Assembly (NCBI GenBank): GCA_011390575.1
Contig: JAABSE010000003.1
Coordinates: 37,922 to 101,921 of the forward strand
DNA from: Sphingobacteriia bacterium
Lineage (GTDB): Bacteria; Bacteroidota; Bacteroidia; Bacteroidales; UBA7960
Length of the DNA: 64,000 nt
Direction of reading: 5' to 3'
Shown: positions 53,389 to 63,357 of the stretch, piece by piece
Layout of the letters: each line of letters begins with the position of its first letter
Numbering within the stretch: the stretch's first letter is position 1
Position numbers and translations under genes: made by a program
Notes under the pieces: model-generated
What the model was told of the DNA's origin: nothing
What the model saw: only the letters and a program-made list of their open reading frames with translations
Databases searched by the model: none

Positions 53389-55323
53389 ATGCACAAACTT
53401 CTATACATAGACGACGAAAAGCACAATTTGACCACTTTGAAGATATCACTCAACAAGTGGTACGAGGTTTTCACCCTTGAAAATCCATTGGAAGCCATTG
53501 ATTTAATTGAGAAAGAGAAGATAGGGGTTGTGATTACGGATCAAAGAATGCCCAGGATGACAGGGTTGGAGCTGGCAGAAAAAATCAAGGAGAAATTTGA
53601 AGATGTAATTGTCATTATCCTTACTGCCTACGATGACAATAACGTTCTGCTTCAGGCCATCAACCAGGGTGGGATTTTCCGTTATATTCTCAAACCCTGG
53701 GACATCAAAGAGCTGAGGCAAACCTTAAAAAATGCATTTGAAACCTACGAGTTAAAAATAAAGAACCGCCGGCTGGTCAATGATCTCATTAACCAAAACC
53801 AGGAACTTAGCATACAGGAGCGAAAATACCGATTGATTTTTGACTACTCACCTCTGGGCATAGCCCATTTCGACCAAAGTGGGATGTCTACCCGGTACAA
53901 TAAACGATTCAGTGAAATTGCAGACACTCCCGAAAAAATCTATAACCTGAGTTTCTTCACCAAAGGACTGAATAGGGAAATCGTTGCAGCCTTCACCAGT
54001 TCACTGGAAGACAACCAACCGGTTACTTTTGAAGGGATGTATCAGCAGGCATCTGGCAGGGAAATCCCTGTAAGGGTTATTCTCACTCCAATTCATGAAG
54101 GGGACACCCATGATGGTGTGGTGATGCTCATTGAAGATCTGAGTGAAATCCTCAAACAGGAAGAATTGAAAAAGCAGGTTACCATTGCAAGAGAAGCAGC
54201 CCGGTTTAAACAGAACTTCCTGGCAGAAATGAGCCACGAGATTCGAACCCCCCTTACCGGTGTAATTGGTATGATCGATATCCTGAAACAATCAGGACTT
54301 ACCACCGAACAACAAAAACATGTTGCCATCCTGAAACAGTCAGGAGATGATTTACGTGAAATCATCAACCAGGTACTGGACTATTCGAAAATTGAAGCAG
54401 GCAAGTTGCCTTTGAAAACCAGCACTTTTCGGTTGAATAGTCTTTTTGAGAAAGCGGAACAATTGTTTCAGAGCATCAACAGCAAACCCATTACTTTTCA
54501 CAAGGAACACCATGCAGCAATACCGGAATATATTATCGGGGATGAATTGCGCATCATGCAAATCATAAACAACCTGATAACCAATGCAGTAAAATTCACC
54601 CAACAAGGGAGAATTTCACTCTCATCCAAGCTATTGCCACCCACAACCGACACTGAGGATTTGAAGATTAAATTTTCGGTCACGGATACGGGAAAAGGAA
54701 TCCCGCAGGAATTGCAAAAAATCCTGTTTACTCCTTTTACCCAGGCAGAGCAGGAGCAATCGGCCGCAATAGAGGGAACAGGACTTGGACTTGCCATCTG
54801 CAGAGAACTCTCCAGGTTGCATGGAGGTGAAATAGGGGTAGAAAGTGAACCAGGTTCAGGAAGCACGTTCTGGTTTACAATTCGGGTAAAAAAGGGGATT
54901 GAACCCGCAGCCGGAAAATCTGAAGAGGAGCAGCTGATTTCTGCTGATTCTCATGAACCACTGAGGATACTCCTTGCAGAAGACAACAAAGTTACCCAAA
55001 ACGTTCTTTCCCTCTTGCTCCAGAATTTTGGCCATCAAATCTCCCTGGCCAATAACGGGGAGGAAGTGCTGAAAAAATATACACCCGAAAATTTTGATTT
55101 GATTCTGATGGATATTCAGATGCCTGTGATGGATGGTGTAGCAGCCACCCGAATGCTGAAACAAATGCACAACAACCTGCCTCCCGTGGTAGGACTAAGT
55201 GCCAATGCCCTGGAAGGAGATCGGGAAAAATACATGGCGCTGGGACTTGATGAATACCTTACCAAGCCTTTCAGCGAGAATGACTTCCTCAGGGTATTGA
55301 AAAAGCTGCAACTTACCGTTTAA
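53389..55323 (+). CDS. Hybrid REC-PAS-histidine kinase-REC protein
   Basis: 644 residues, soluble. N-terminal receiver (LLYIDDEKHNLTTLK, VVITDQRMPRMTG, RYILKPWDIKEL, the KPWD form usual in RpfG-like regulators), a PAS domain (~150-270), HisKA SHEIRTPLTGVIGMID, N-box LITNAVKFTQQG, GTGLGLAICREL, and a C-terminal receiver (ILLAEDNKVTQNVL, LMDIQMPVMDG, TKPFSENDF). Acceptor His and both Asp residues are present. No output domain. Divergent from the neighbouring PAS kinase pair. Confidence 0.93.
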   Translation: MHKLLYIDDEKHNLTTLKISLNKWYEVFTLENPLEAIDLIEKEKIGVVITDQRMPRMTGLELAEKIKEKFEDVIVIILTAYDDNNVLLQAINQGGIFRYILKPWDIKELRQTLKNAFETYELKIKNRRLVNDLINQNQELSIQERKYRLIFDYSPLGIAHFDQSGMSTRYNKRFSEIADTPEKIYNLSFFTKGLNREIVAAFTSSLEDNQPVTFEGMYQQASGREIPVRVILTPIHEGDTHDGVVMLIEDLSEILKQEELKKQVTIAREAARFKQNFLAEMSHEIRTPLTGVIGMIDILKQSGLTTEQQKHVAILKQSGDDLREIINQVLDYSKIEAGKLPLKTSTFRLNSLFEKAEQLFQSINSKPITFHKEHHAAIPEYIIGDELRIMQIINNLITNAVKFTQQGRISLSSKLLPPTTDTEDLKIKFSVTDTGKGIPQELQKILFTPFTQAEQEQSAAIEGTGLGLAICRELSRLHGGEIGVESEPGSGSTFWFTIRVKKGIEPAAGKSEEEQLISADSHEPLRILLAEDNKVTQNVLSLLLQNFGHQISLANNGEEVLKKYTPENFDLILMDIQMPVMDGVAATRMLKQMHNNLPPVVGLSANALEGDREKYMALGLDEYLTKPFSENDFLRVLKKLQLTV

Positions 55324-55381
55324 AAAAATCTGCCCAGTCAGTCAAATAATTCAGACAATCATTAAATACCGCTGATTGTAT

Positions 55382-55389
55382 TACCTTTG
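55382..55389 (+). promoter_or_regulatory. Promoter -7 box (TACCTTTG) for the RluA-family gene
   Basis: TACCTTTG 84 bases upstream of the ATG at 55473, in a 149-base gap. No good -33. Confidence 0.45.
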
Positions 55390-55472
55390 TGGCCGGGCTG
55401 ATGCTACTCAACGATTTTACGCAACGAAACCCACGCCCGGTTGAAATATATTTCTCATAACCCAATAACCCT

Positions 55473-56183
55473 ATGCAAACCGCAGAATCTTTTGTATCCC
55501 GCATTCTCTATGAAGACAATCACCTTATTGTTATCAACAAGCTTCCTTCGGAAATCGTGCAAGGTGACAAAACAGGTGACATGCCCATGAGTGACCTGGT
55601 AAAGGCCTACATAGCAAAAAAATACAACAAACCCGGCAATGTTTTCCTGGGTGTTGTACACCGTATCGACCGTCCGGTAAGCGGTGCTGTAGTTTTTGCG
55701 CGCACTTCCAAAGCACTTACCCGCCTCAATGCCATGCTGCAAAGCCGCGAACTAAAGAAAAAATACTGGGCTGTGGTAAAGAATGAACCACCCGCCGAAC
55801 AAGATAGCCTGGTGCACTTTCTGCAAAAAAACGAAAAGCAGAACAAGTCTTATCTCGTTGATGAAGGAGCCAAAAACAGCAAAAGAGCAGAACTGCAATA
55901 CCGGCTCATCAGCCGCAGCAAGGATTACCATTTGCTGGAAATTGAGCTTATTACCGGTCGTCATCACCAGGTACGAGCCCAGCTGGCGGCCATGGGATGC
56001 CCCATTAAAGGAGACCTCAAATATGGTTTTGACCGCTCCAACCCTGATGGAAGCATCCATTTACACGCTCGTGAACTATTCTTTAATCACCCTGTAGGAG
56101 ATAAACCCATCCATATTGTTGCTCCCGTTCCGGAGGATACCTTGTGGAAGTTCTTTGAGAAAGATACTGCTGCTTCGGCATAA
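55473..56183 (+). CDS. RluA-family RNA pseudouridine synthase
   Basis: 236 residues, RluA fold without an S4 domain. Catalytic loop GVVHRIDRPVSGAVVFARTSKALTRLN (Asp nucleophile in HRIDRPVSG), KKYWAVV, and the binding loop ELITGRHHQVRAQLAAMGCPIKGDLKYG. Isomerises a uridine in rRNA or tRNA; target not deducible (RluC/RluD/TruC-type all possible). Confidence 0.92.
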   Translation: MQTAESFVSRILYEDNHLIVINKLPSEIVQGDKTGDMPMSDLVKAYIAKKYNKPGNVFLGVVHRIDRPVSGAVVFARTSKALTRLNAMLQSRELKKKYWAVVKNEPPAEQDSLVHFLQKNEKQNKSYLVDEGAKNSKRAELQYRLISRSKDYHLLEIELITGRHHQVRAQLAAMGCPIKGDLKYGFDRSNPDGSIHLHARELFFNHPVGDKPIHIVAPVPEDTLWKFFEKDTAASA

Positions 56184-56290
56184 AATATCTTCCTGACAGA
56201 AAATATTTCTTTTCTTATAACGTACTGCTGAGAACATTCATAAGGCAAAGTGTTTTATATTTGATCATCCAAAACCCAACACCCTCGTTT

Positions 56291-59200
56291 ATGAAAGTAA
56301 AGTCTGGCTTCAGCATACTCCTCTTGTCTCTGCTTCTGTTTTTAGCAAAAAGTTCCTATGCGCAGTTTTATTCTGCCGGACAGGACCCGGCTTCTGTGCA
56401 ATGGCTTCAAATTAACACCGAAAACTTTCAGGTCATTTTTCCTGAGGGATATGAAGAACAGGGGCGATACATTGCGGATGTTCTGGAATGGTCGTATGAA
56501 CATGCATCGCAAAGTCTGGAGCACCAGCCGCGAAAGATTTCAGTTATCGTACACAACCAGACTACCGTTTCCAATGGTTTTGTTTCGTGGGCACCACGCC
56601 GGGTTGAATTGTACGGAACGCCTCCTCCGGAAAACGATCATCATGACTGGATGGAACGATTGGTTATACATGAATTCAGGCATGTAGTGCAGATTGACAA
56701 ACTCAACCAGGGGTTGACCCGGCTGCTGGGGATACTTTTCGGAGAAGTGGGCACAGGGGCAGTGGTAGGCCATATCCCGCTTTGGTTTCTGGAAGGAGAT
56801 GCCGTAGCCATAGAAACGGCTCTCACATCAGCAGGAAGGGGCCGCTTACCAAGATTCGAGCAAGGGTTGAGAGCCCAGGTGCTGACCAGGGGAAGACATT
56901 CTTTTGAAAAAGCGGTATTTGGCTCCTACAAAGAATTTGTTCCCAATCATTACGAACTGGGATACCAGCTGGTGGCATCAGCCAGGGCAGAATACGGAGC
57001 CAATGCATGGGCTCCCATGCTGGATAATGTGGCACGGAGACCCTGGGGGCTATTCCCTTTTTCAGCCGAAATGAGAAGGCAGTTCGGCCGGGGAAAAGCA
57101 CGGTTTTACCGGCACTCATTTCAAAACCTGGAACAAAAATGGAAAGAACAAAGAGAAAACCATACTTACAGTCCTGTAAACAGGGTCAACAAGAGCCAGA
57201 AGCTTTATACCAACTACCTTTACCCACGCTGGATAAGTGATTCGTTGCTGGTAGCTTTGAAAACGGGCTTAAGAGATATCCCGACTGTGGTAACCATTGA
57301 CCTGGAAGGAAACGAAGAAGTTCTTTTCCGCCCCGGCTCGGTATTTCCCAACTCTTTTAATTATGCAGCAGGCAAAGTGGTATGGAGTGAGTACAATCCG
57401 GACCCCAGGTGGGAACACCGCAATTATGCCGAAATTGTCATCTACAACATTTACACCGGGGTGAGGGAACGCATTACCCACAAAGGAAAGTTCTTCTCCC
57501 CTGCCCTTTCTCCTGATGGCAACCAGGTTGCTGCAGTGGAGATTTCACCTGAGGGCAACAATTCGCTGGTTGTGCTCAATGCCGTGACGGGAGAAGAAAA
57601 CTGGCGTTTTTCTTACGAAAACAATGAATTTATCATGCAACCCGCCTGGCATCCCCGGGGGACTAAAATCACCCTTATTGCACTGGACAGCAAGGGTAAA
57701 AGGCTGGAGGAGATTATCACAGAACATAAAGTTTCACAAACCTTGCTGCGTGCTGAAGATGCTGATATTTCATCCCCTCAATACATGGGTGAAGATGTAA
57801 TTTTTAACGCCACATGGTCGGGTATTGATAATATTTACATCTACAGAAGGCGGACCGCTCTGGCAGAAAGAATGGTGTCGTCAGAGTTTGGAGCAGTGAA
57901 TGCTGTCCCCAACTCTACAAATACACTGGCCTTTTCCGACTATACAGCCAACGGGTATCAGCTTACCACCATGAAAGCCATTAACTTTGAAAGAAAACCC
58001 TTAAAAGATGTTGAAGACCATTCGGTTGCTTTCCATAAAATACTTGCCGAACAGGAAAACGCAAAAATCAACCCTGAAGATATAACCCCGGGATCGCATG
58101 AAATTGAAACCTACAGCCGACTGAAGAACCTGTTTTACCTGCACAGCTGGGTACCGGCAAACATCAACGTGGACATGATGGAAGTTGAGCCGGGAGCTTC
58201 ATTGCTTTTGCAGAACAAACTAAGCACCTCCTTTGCCCAGCTGGGATACAAATGGGATATGAACGAAGAAGCAGGAAGGTTTGTAGCGCAATACTCCTAT
58301 CATGGATGGTATCCTGTTGTGGGAATCACAGCTGAGAGCGGAGACCGGTATTTTTATTATCCCAACAGTGAAGATGAGCTGGAAAGATCCAGATTCAGAG
58401 AAAACAACTATCAATTATCTATCTCTTTACCTTTGCGCTTTCAGCAAAACGAATTCTTTTACGGAATAACACCTCTTTTCAGGACAGGTATCAGCGATGC
58501 TGCCCGCAGCTCTCTGACTCCTGATACCATTTTTGTGGGCAACAACCAATACTTCCAGTTTGAGCCTTCACGCTTTTTTACGCAGGATTACAGATTGCTG
58601 GCATACAGGCAGAGAAGAAGTGTGGCAAGGGATATTTTCCCCCGCCAGGGTCAGATTGCAGATATCAACTATCGGCATTCACCACTGGGAAAATGGGACA
58701 TGGGTAGTGTACTATCATTGCGGGGGACGGTATTTTTTCCGGGCTTGATCCGACACCACGGAATCAGATTGTCGGCAGCATACCAAAACAGACAGCGGGG
58801 GGTAAATGAACAAAAACCGGGAAAAATGCCCATTATTTACAATTTTGGAAATATTATCGGGTATCCCAGGGGGATCAGCGGCCAAAGTCATCAGCAACTC
58901 AGAACCTTTTCGGCCGATTATGCCTTTCCCCTGCTCTATCCGGATTTCAGAATACCCCACCTGCTGTATCTGAAAAGGTTGCGCACATCCCTGTTTTATG
59001 ACCATGCTATGGCTACTCCCTTTCCGGAGAGGAACAACCCATCGCCTGTGCAAAATGAGACTTTATATTCCTGGGGATTTTCCCTTACCGGCGACATGCA
59101 CTTACTGGGTATTTATGCACCCGTCGCCCTGGGCGTTCAAACAGCCTTCACTTCTAATGAGGATTATACGCTCCAGCTGCTTTTCAATGTTACCTTTTAA
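56291..59200 (+). CDS. Exported HExxH peptidase-like / WD40-TolB propeller / beta-barrel protein
   Basis: 969 residues with a signal peptide (FSILLLSLLLFLAKSSYAQ). An N-terminal domain (~25-290) contains a zincin-like HEFRH (127-131) and, 37 residues on, WFLEGDAVAIE, the gluzincin third-ligand layout. A TolB/WD40-like propeller follows (~300-600: GKFFSPALSPDGNQVAAVEI). The C-terminal ~330 residues alternate polar/aromatic strands (NNYQLSISLPLRFQQNEFFYG) and end LLFNVTF, typical of an outer-membrane barrel. I infer an outer-membrane protein with a peptidase-like domain. Activity is not proven. The track start adds ten residues; ATG 56291 is used. Confidence 0.82.
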   Translation: MKVKSGFSILLLSLLLFLAKSSYAQFYSAGQDPASVQWLQINTENFQVIFPEGYEEQGRYIADVLEWSYEHASQSLEHQPRKISVIVHNQTTVSNGFVSWAPRRVELYGTPPPENDHHDWMERLVIHEFRHVVQIDKLNQGLTRLLGILFGEVGTGAVVGHIPLWFLEGDAVAIETALTSAGRGRLPRFEQGLRAQVLTRGRHSFEKAVFGSYKEFVPNHYELGYQLVASARAEYGANAWAPMLDNVARRPWGLFPFSAEMRRQFGRGKARFYRHSFQNLEQKWKEQRENHTYSPVNRVNKSQKLYTNYLYPRWISDSLLVALKTGLRDIPTVVTIDLEGNEEVLFRPGSVFPNSFNYAAGKVVWSEYNPDPRWEHRNYAEIVIYNIYTGVRERITHKGKFFSPALSPDGNQVAAVEISPEGNNSLVVLNAVTGEENWRFSYENNEFIMQPAWHPRGTKITLIALDSKGKRLEEIITEHKVSQTLLRAEDADISSPQYMGEDVIFNATWSGIDNIYIYRRRTALAERMVSSEFGAVNAVPNSTNTLAFSDYTANGYQLTTMKAINFERKPLKDVEDHSVAFHKILAEQENAKINPEDITPGSHEIETYSRLKNLFYLHSWVPANINVDMMEVEPGASLLLQNKLSTSFAQLGYKWDMNEEAGRFVAQYSYHGWYPVVGITAESGDRYFYYPNSEDELERSRFRENNYQLSISLPLRFQQNEFFYGITPLFRTGISDAARSSLTPDTIFVGNNQYFQFEPSRFFTQDYRLLAYRQRRSVARDIFPRQGQIADINYRHSPLGKWDMGSVLSLRGTVFFPGLIRHHGIRLSAAYQNRQRGVNEQKPGKMPIIYNFGNIIGYPRGISGQSHQQLRTFSADYAFPLLYPDFRIPHLLYLKRLRTSLFYDHAMATPFPERNNPSPVQNETLYSWGFSLTGDMHLLGIYAPVALGVQTAFTSNEDYTLQLLFNVTF

Positions 59201-59227
59201 CGGGACAAGGAATTCACTCTTTGCAGC

Positions 59228-60301
59228 TTATTGACTGCGAGACTTATTCATATTTCCTACGATGAAAAGAAACCCAAACAAAACCAGGAAGTACGAGCCA
59301 TACAAAACATGATGAATAACCTTCCAGGTATGAATAAAATGGGTCATGGATACAGCCAGGAAAAAGGAAACCAGCGACAAACCTGCAAAAACCAAGGCTA
59401 CTTTGTGATCAGAAAGACCAAGGTAAGACAAGTGATGTGTGGTATGATCCTTCCCACCCACAAAGGGTGACTGACCACGGGCAATCCTTTTATAAAAAAC
59501 CGTGGTGGTATCGATAATGGGGAGGGCAAAAATGATGGCAACCGAAAGAAACCTCATTAATGGAGTACTATCTCCTGAAAACGCTTCACCGTTCCAGAAG
59601 AAACTAATGCCCAGCACTGCCAGCAGGACACCCAGAAACTGACTTCCTGTATCGCCCATATACATGCGGGAAGGGTTCCAGTTGTAATACAAAAAGCCCA
59701 GCAAAACAGCCATCATTCCAAGCACTACTACTATAATTGGGCTCAGAAATTGTTCGCGCAGCAGTATTCCTGCAAAAATTGTGACCACCACAGCCAAAGA
59801 AACAATTGTGGTGATGCCATCCATGTTGTCGAGCATGTTGATGCTGTTCATCATTCCCACCACCCAGAAAAGGGTAATGGCATAGTTGAGCAGCTGATTC
59901 TCAAAGATGGTAATATAAGTACCGGTAGCCACCAGAATAACCCCGCAAAGCAATTGAGAGAAAAACTTGATCCACGGATGGGTATTGTAAGCATCATCAA
60001 ACAATCCGGTAAGAAAGCCCACGGTTACCACTACAAGAACTCCCATGGTTTGCAGATTGAAAAAATCCGTTTCTTCAGGAATAAGGAAAGATATAAAAAT
60101 GATGGAAAACAGGAAGATAATATAAAAAGATATACCACCCAAAGCAGGCTTAGAGGTAGAGCTCCATCTTATAATCGTTTCACTTGCATTTCTGATGCCC
60201 AGGTTGCGGGAAAATTTTAGTAAAAACCGGTTTATCACCAGTGTAAACACCAATGAGGCCACAAAAAATAGACTGTAAACAAGAAGTAAGTTCTCAGTCA
60301 T
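59228..60301 (-). CDS. Undecaprenyl-phosphate GlcNAc-1-phosphate transferase (WecA/MraY family)
   Basis: 357 residues with ~11 membrane helices. Family motifs: FLTGLFDDAYNTHPWIKFFSQ, NMLDNMDGITT (Asp cluster), MGDTGSQFLGVLLAVLGI and GGKDHTTHHLSYLG. Begins lipid-linked glycan synthesis by moving a sugar-1-phosphate onto undecaprenyl phosphate. Last gene of the polysaccharide operon; sugar specificity not determined. Confidence 0.93.
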   Translation of the reverse strand: MTENLLLVYSLFFVASLVFTLVINRFLLKFSRNLGIRNASETIIRWSSTSKPALGGISFYIIFLFSIIFISFLIPEETDFFNLQTMGVLVVVTVGFLTGLFDDAYNTHPWIKFFSQLLCGVILVATGTYITIFENQLLNYAITLFWVVGMMNSINMLDNMDGITTIVSLAVVVTIFAGILLREQFLSPIIVVVLGMMAVLLGFLYYNWNPSRMYMGDTGSQFLGVLLAVLGISFFWNGEAFSGDSTPLMRFLSVAIIFALPIIDTTTVFYKRIARGQSPFVGGKDHTTHHLSYLGLSDHKVALVFAGLSLVSFFLAVSMTHFIHTWKVIHHVLYGSYFLVLFGFLFIVGNMNKSRSQ

Positions 60302-60353
60302 CTACTATTTATTTTTTTAATTTGACATGTTCCGGGTAATCCCCGGGGTGAAT

Positions 60354-60896
60354 TTAAAAAGGGCTGTTGAAGTCCCTGAACAAGGGTGCAACCTTGTCTT
60401 TTTCAGATACAAGGGGTTCTGTAATGCCCCAGTCGATTTTAAGATCAGGATCAAACCATGCGATAGAGGCTTCCGATTCACGGTTGTAAACCTGTGTACA
60501 TTTGTAAAAGAAAATGGTATTTTCCTCAAGGGTAAGGAATCCATGGGCAAAGCCGGGAGGTATCCACAGCATATTTTTCTTTTCTGCAGTAATTTTATAC
60601 TTGAAATGCTGCCCGTAGGTAGGCTCACCCTTGCGCAGATCAACCACTACATCCACCACAGCACCTGTAATCACTCTTACCAGCTTACCCTGTTCCCAGG
60701 GAGGCAATTGAAAATGCAGGCCTCTCAGAACATGGGTACCCGACATGGACTGGTTGTCCTGCAGAAAATTCTGGTCAAGCCCCGCTTCTTTAAACTTTTC
60801 CTTGTTCCAGGATTCAAAAAAATAACCTCTTTTATCTTCAAAAACCGATGGCTCTATGGCATACAAACCTTTGAATCCCGTTTCAATTACCTGCAT
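60354..60896 (-). CDS. rfbC: dTDP-4-dehydrorhamnose 3,5-epimerase
   Basis: 180 residues of the RmlC cupin fold: EDKRGYFFESWNKEKF, the substrate-binding RGLHFQLPPWEQGKLVRVITG and WIPPGFAHGFLTLEE. Catalytic His (RGLHFQ) and Tyr positions look intact. Makes dTDP-4-keto-rhamnose. No rmlA/B/D in the window; these may lie further along the locus. 21 bases after the Wzc-like gene. Confidence 0.95.
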   Translation of the reverse strand: MQVIETGFKGLYAIEPSVFEDKRGYFFESWNKEKFKEAGLDQNFLQDNQSMSGTHVLRGLHFQLPPWEQGKLVRVITGAVVDVVVDLRKGEPTYGQHFKYKITAEKKNMLWIPPGFAHGFLTLEENTIFFYKCTQVYNRESEASIAWFDPDLKIDWGITEPLVSEKDKVAPLFRDFNSPF

Positions 60897-60917
60897 TGTA
60901 TTAGTTTTTGCTGTTCC

Positions 60918-63353
60918 CTATTGCTGTTTCTTACCCAGTCCCAGCAACCGTTTCCAGAAGCTTCGTTTCACAATATTTATCTGATCGTCGTAATATCCGT
61001 AGCCTGATCCATAACCTCCATAATAATAACCGTAAGAATACCCTTTGTCATATCCGTAACTTGAGTATTCCTTATCAACTGCGTTGAGCACCACCGAAAG
61101 TTTGCTGATATGACTTTCGTTAATCAACCTGTTCACATTCTGGATAAACATCCGTTTGGAATAGTTGGCCTTAAAAATATAAATCGGGTAATCCGACATC
61201 AGGATACTCTTCATACCGTCGGTAACAATCCCTACCGGTGGGTTATCCACAATAACGAAATCATACTTTGATTTCAGATAGTTGATCATTTCATCCATGC
61301 GCGGCGTGAGGATCAACTCTGAAGGATTGGGAGGCACAGGACCGGCTGTAATAAAATCAAGGTTTTTCACCTTTGAAGGCTGAATACAATCGTCAATAGT
61401 GTCAATATTTGAAAGAATGGTACTGACTCCCTTGATGTTTTCCACATTAAAACCCAGGTGGATTTTGGGTTTGCGCATATCAAAGTCAATAACAATTACT
61501 TTTTTATTGCTAAAAGCGAGGATCCCCGCCAGGTTCATGGCAAAAAATGTTTTTCCTTCTCCTGAAATGGTGGAAGTAACCGCTACCAGCTTAGGGCCAT
61601 CGTCGTTGTTGATAAACTGCAGGTTGGTTCGTATGGCCCGCAGGGCTTCCGAGATAAGCGACTTGGGCTTCTTCAGAACCAGCAGTTGGTTGGGCGGAAT
61701 TTCACTCTTGTATTTGGGGATGACACCAATTACGGGCGCCTGGGTATACTTTAGAATGTCGTGCAGTGAAGGAATTTCATTGTAGAACAGGTACTTGAGC
61801 AGGAACACGCCAATGCCCAGGAAAAGGGCCGCCAGCAAACTGCTTGCATAAATACCCCTGGGTTTGGGAGAAATAGGTTGTCCGGGCACCCGTGAGCTTT
61901 CCAGAATCACACTTTGAGAAACATATCCTGCCTTGGAAATAGAATATTCGGCCTTTTTCTCTACCAGCTGATTATAAAATCGCTCATTGATAGAATGTAC
62001 CCTCTGCAGCATGCTGTATTCAATAAGGCTGTAACGGCCTCCCTGGTTGAGCAGGATACTCTCGTAACTATCTATTTTGCTGTGTATTTCGTTGATATGT
62101 GTATCCAGGTTATTTATCAGGGTTGTGATACTTTCCACCACCAGTTTTCGCTGGATATTGATCTGGTGGTTCAAGGCCTGAATCTGACTGCTTTCGGGCG
62201 TAACCTGGTACAACAGCTGTTCTCTTTCGATGAGCAAATCCTGCAGGTTCTGCAACATTCGGGATACCATGCCACTAAATTCACTGCCGGCAAGGATGGC
62301 AATAAGCCGGTAAATATCCACATCATTATCCTGCTCGAGACTTTGGGCTATTTCGTTGAGGATGTTATACTCCATCTGAAGCATCACCAGCTGGTTCTCC
62401 ATATCACCAATTCTTCCCTGAAGGGTAGGAAGCGGAGTAAGCGTTATTTCATCAATGCCATGCTCTTTTTTAAACTCCTCCAGTTCTATTTCTGAGTCTG
62501 ATAATTTATCGAAAAGCAAATCAAGCTGCTGATCAATAAAATCAAGGATATTATTGGCACTTTCAGCTTTCTTTTCCAGATCGTAAATGCTGAATTCTTC
62601 GGCAATGATATTCACAATGTCGGAAGCTTTTTGCGGGTTGGTACCCGTATGGCTTATCTGAATGGTCTTGGCGGCGGCATTGAGCACGTTGATACGTATA
62701 TCCCGGCTGTAAGCCGATGCAACGGTTTCAGGGTTATTCAGCACAAAAAAGTAAGAGTTTCGGCTGAAAAGACTCTGCTGCTCACGGATAATACTAAAGT
62801 TGTGAATATCAATTAAAATATCCATTTCTGGAAGCGAGGTACGTCCATTGATATGAATTTCCCTTTTTTGGAGTTCTCCCCGATAGGTGAAAGTCAGAAC
62901 AATCTGATCCCGACTAACAAAATCAACGTAAATAGGGATACCATAGATGGAAGGATTCTTCACAATGGCATCAACAGTAAAGGGAGAATTGCGGTAAAGC
63001 TCAAAATTCAACACCCTACCTTTGGAAAAATAAGAAACTTCAAGCGGAAGTTTGGAAAGGGCCCTTTGCAGAAAAACCGATGAACGCATCAGCTCAATCT
63101 GCTTGGCCATATCATCATCATAGATATTGGCCGTGGGGAGAATCCTGGTGGCCTCGCTTTGCGATCCCAGCTGCAAAATACTGGAAGTCTGGTAAATGGG
63201 AGGTGTATAGCGCAAGTACAACCAGGCTCCGGTGAGGGCAAGAATTACAAAAATGACAGGAAATAAAATATTCCTCTTTGCGATGTAAAGGAATAGTTTA
63301 ATATCCAGTTCGTCATTGATGGATGATATTTTTTTTGCCGCCGGATTGGTCAT
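60918..63353 (-). CDS. Polysaccharide co-polymerase with BY-kinase domain (Wzc/CpsCD-like)
   Basis: 811 residues: a Wzz domain with an N-terminal helix (ILFPVIFVILALTGAWLYL), a long periplasmic coiled coil (~240-450), a second helix near 500, then a cytoplasmic BY-kinase: STISGEGKTFFAMNLAGIL (Walker A), VIVIDFDMRKPK (Walker A') and FVIVDNPP (Walker B). The C-terminus is a Tyr/Gly-rich autophosphorylation tail (YGYDKGYSYGYYYGGYG). Controls chain length and polymer export together with Wza. Confidence 0.95.
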   Translation of the reverse strand: MTNPAAKKISSINDELDIKLFLYIAKRNILFPVIFVILALTGAWLYLRYTPPIYQTSSILQLGSQSEATRILPTANIYDDDMAKQIELMRSSVFLQRALSKLPLEVSYFSKGRVLNFELYRNSPFTVDAIVKNPSIYGIPIYVDFVSRDQIVLTFTYRGELQKREIHINGRTSLPEMDILIDIHNFSIIREQQSLFSRNSYFFVLNNPETVASAYSRDIRINVLNAAAKTIQISHTGTNPQKASDIVNIIAEEFSIYDLEKKAESANNILDFIDQQLDLLFDKLSDSEIELEEFKKEHGIDEITLTPLPTLQGRIGDMENQLVMLQMEYNILNEIAQSLEQDNDVDIYRLIAILAGSEFSGMVSRMLQNLQDLLIEREQLLYQVTPESSQIQALNHQINIQRKLVVESITTLINNLDTHINEIHSKIDSYESILLNQGGRYSLIEYSMLQRVHSINERFYNQLVEKKAEYSISKAGYVSQSVILESSRVPGQPISPKPRGIYASSLLAALFLGIGVFLLKYLFYNEIPSLHDILKYTQAPVIGVIPKYKSEIPPNQLLVLKKPKSLISEALRAIRTNLQFINNDDGPKLVAVTSTISGEGKTFFAMNLAGILAFSNKKVIVIDFDMRKPKIHLGFNVENIKGVSTILSNIDTIDDCIQPSKVKNLDFITAGPVPPNPSELILTPRMDEMINYLKSKYDFVIVDNPPVGIVTDGMKSILMSDYPIYIFKANYSKRMFIQNVNRLINESHISKLSVVLNAVDKEYSSYGYDKGYSYGYYYGGYGSGYGYYDDQINIVKRSFWKRLLGLGKKQQ

Positions 63354-63357
63354 TTGC

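Noticed and set aside
61010-61060. Short repetitive DNA in the Wzc-like gene
   Set aside because: It encodes the Tyr/Gly tail of the kinase and needs no other explanation.
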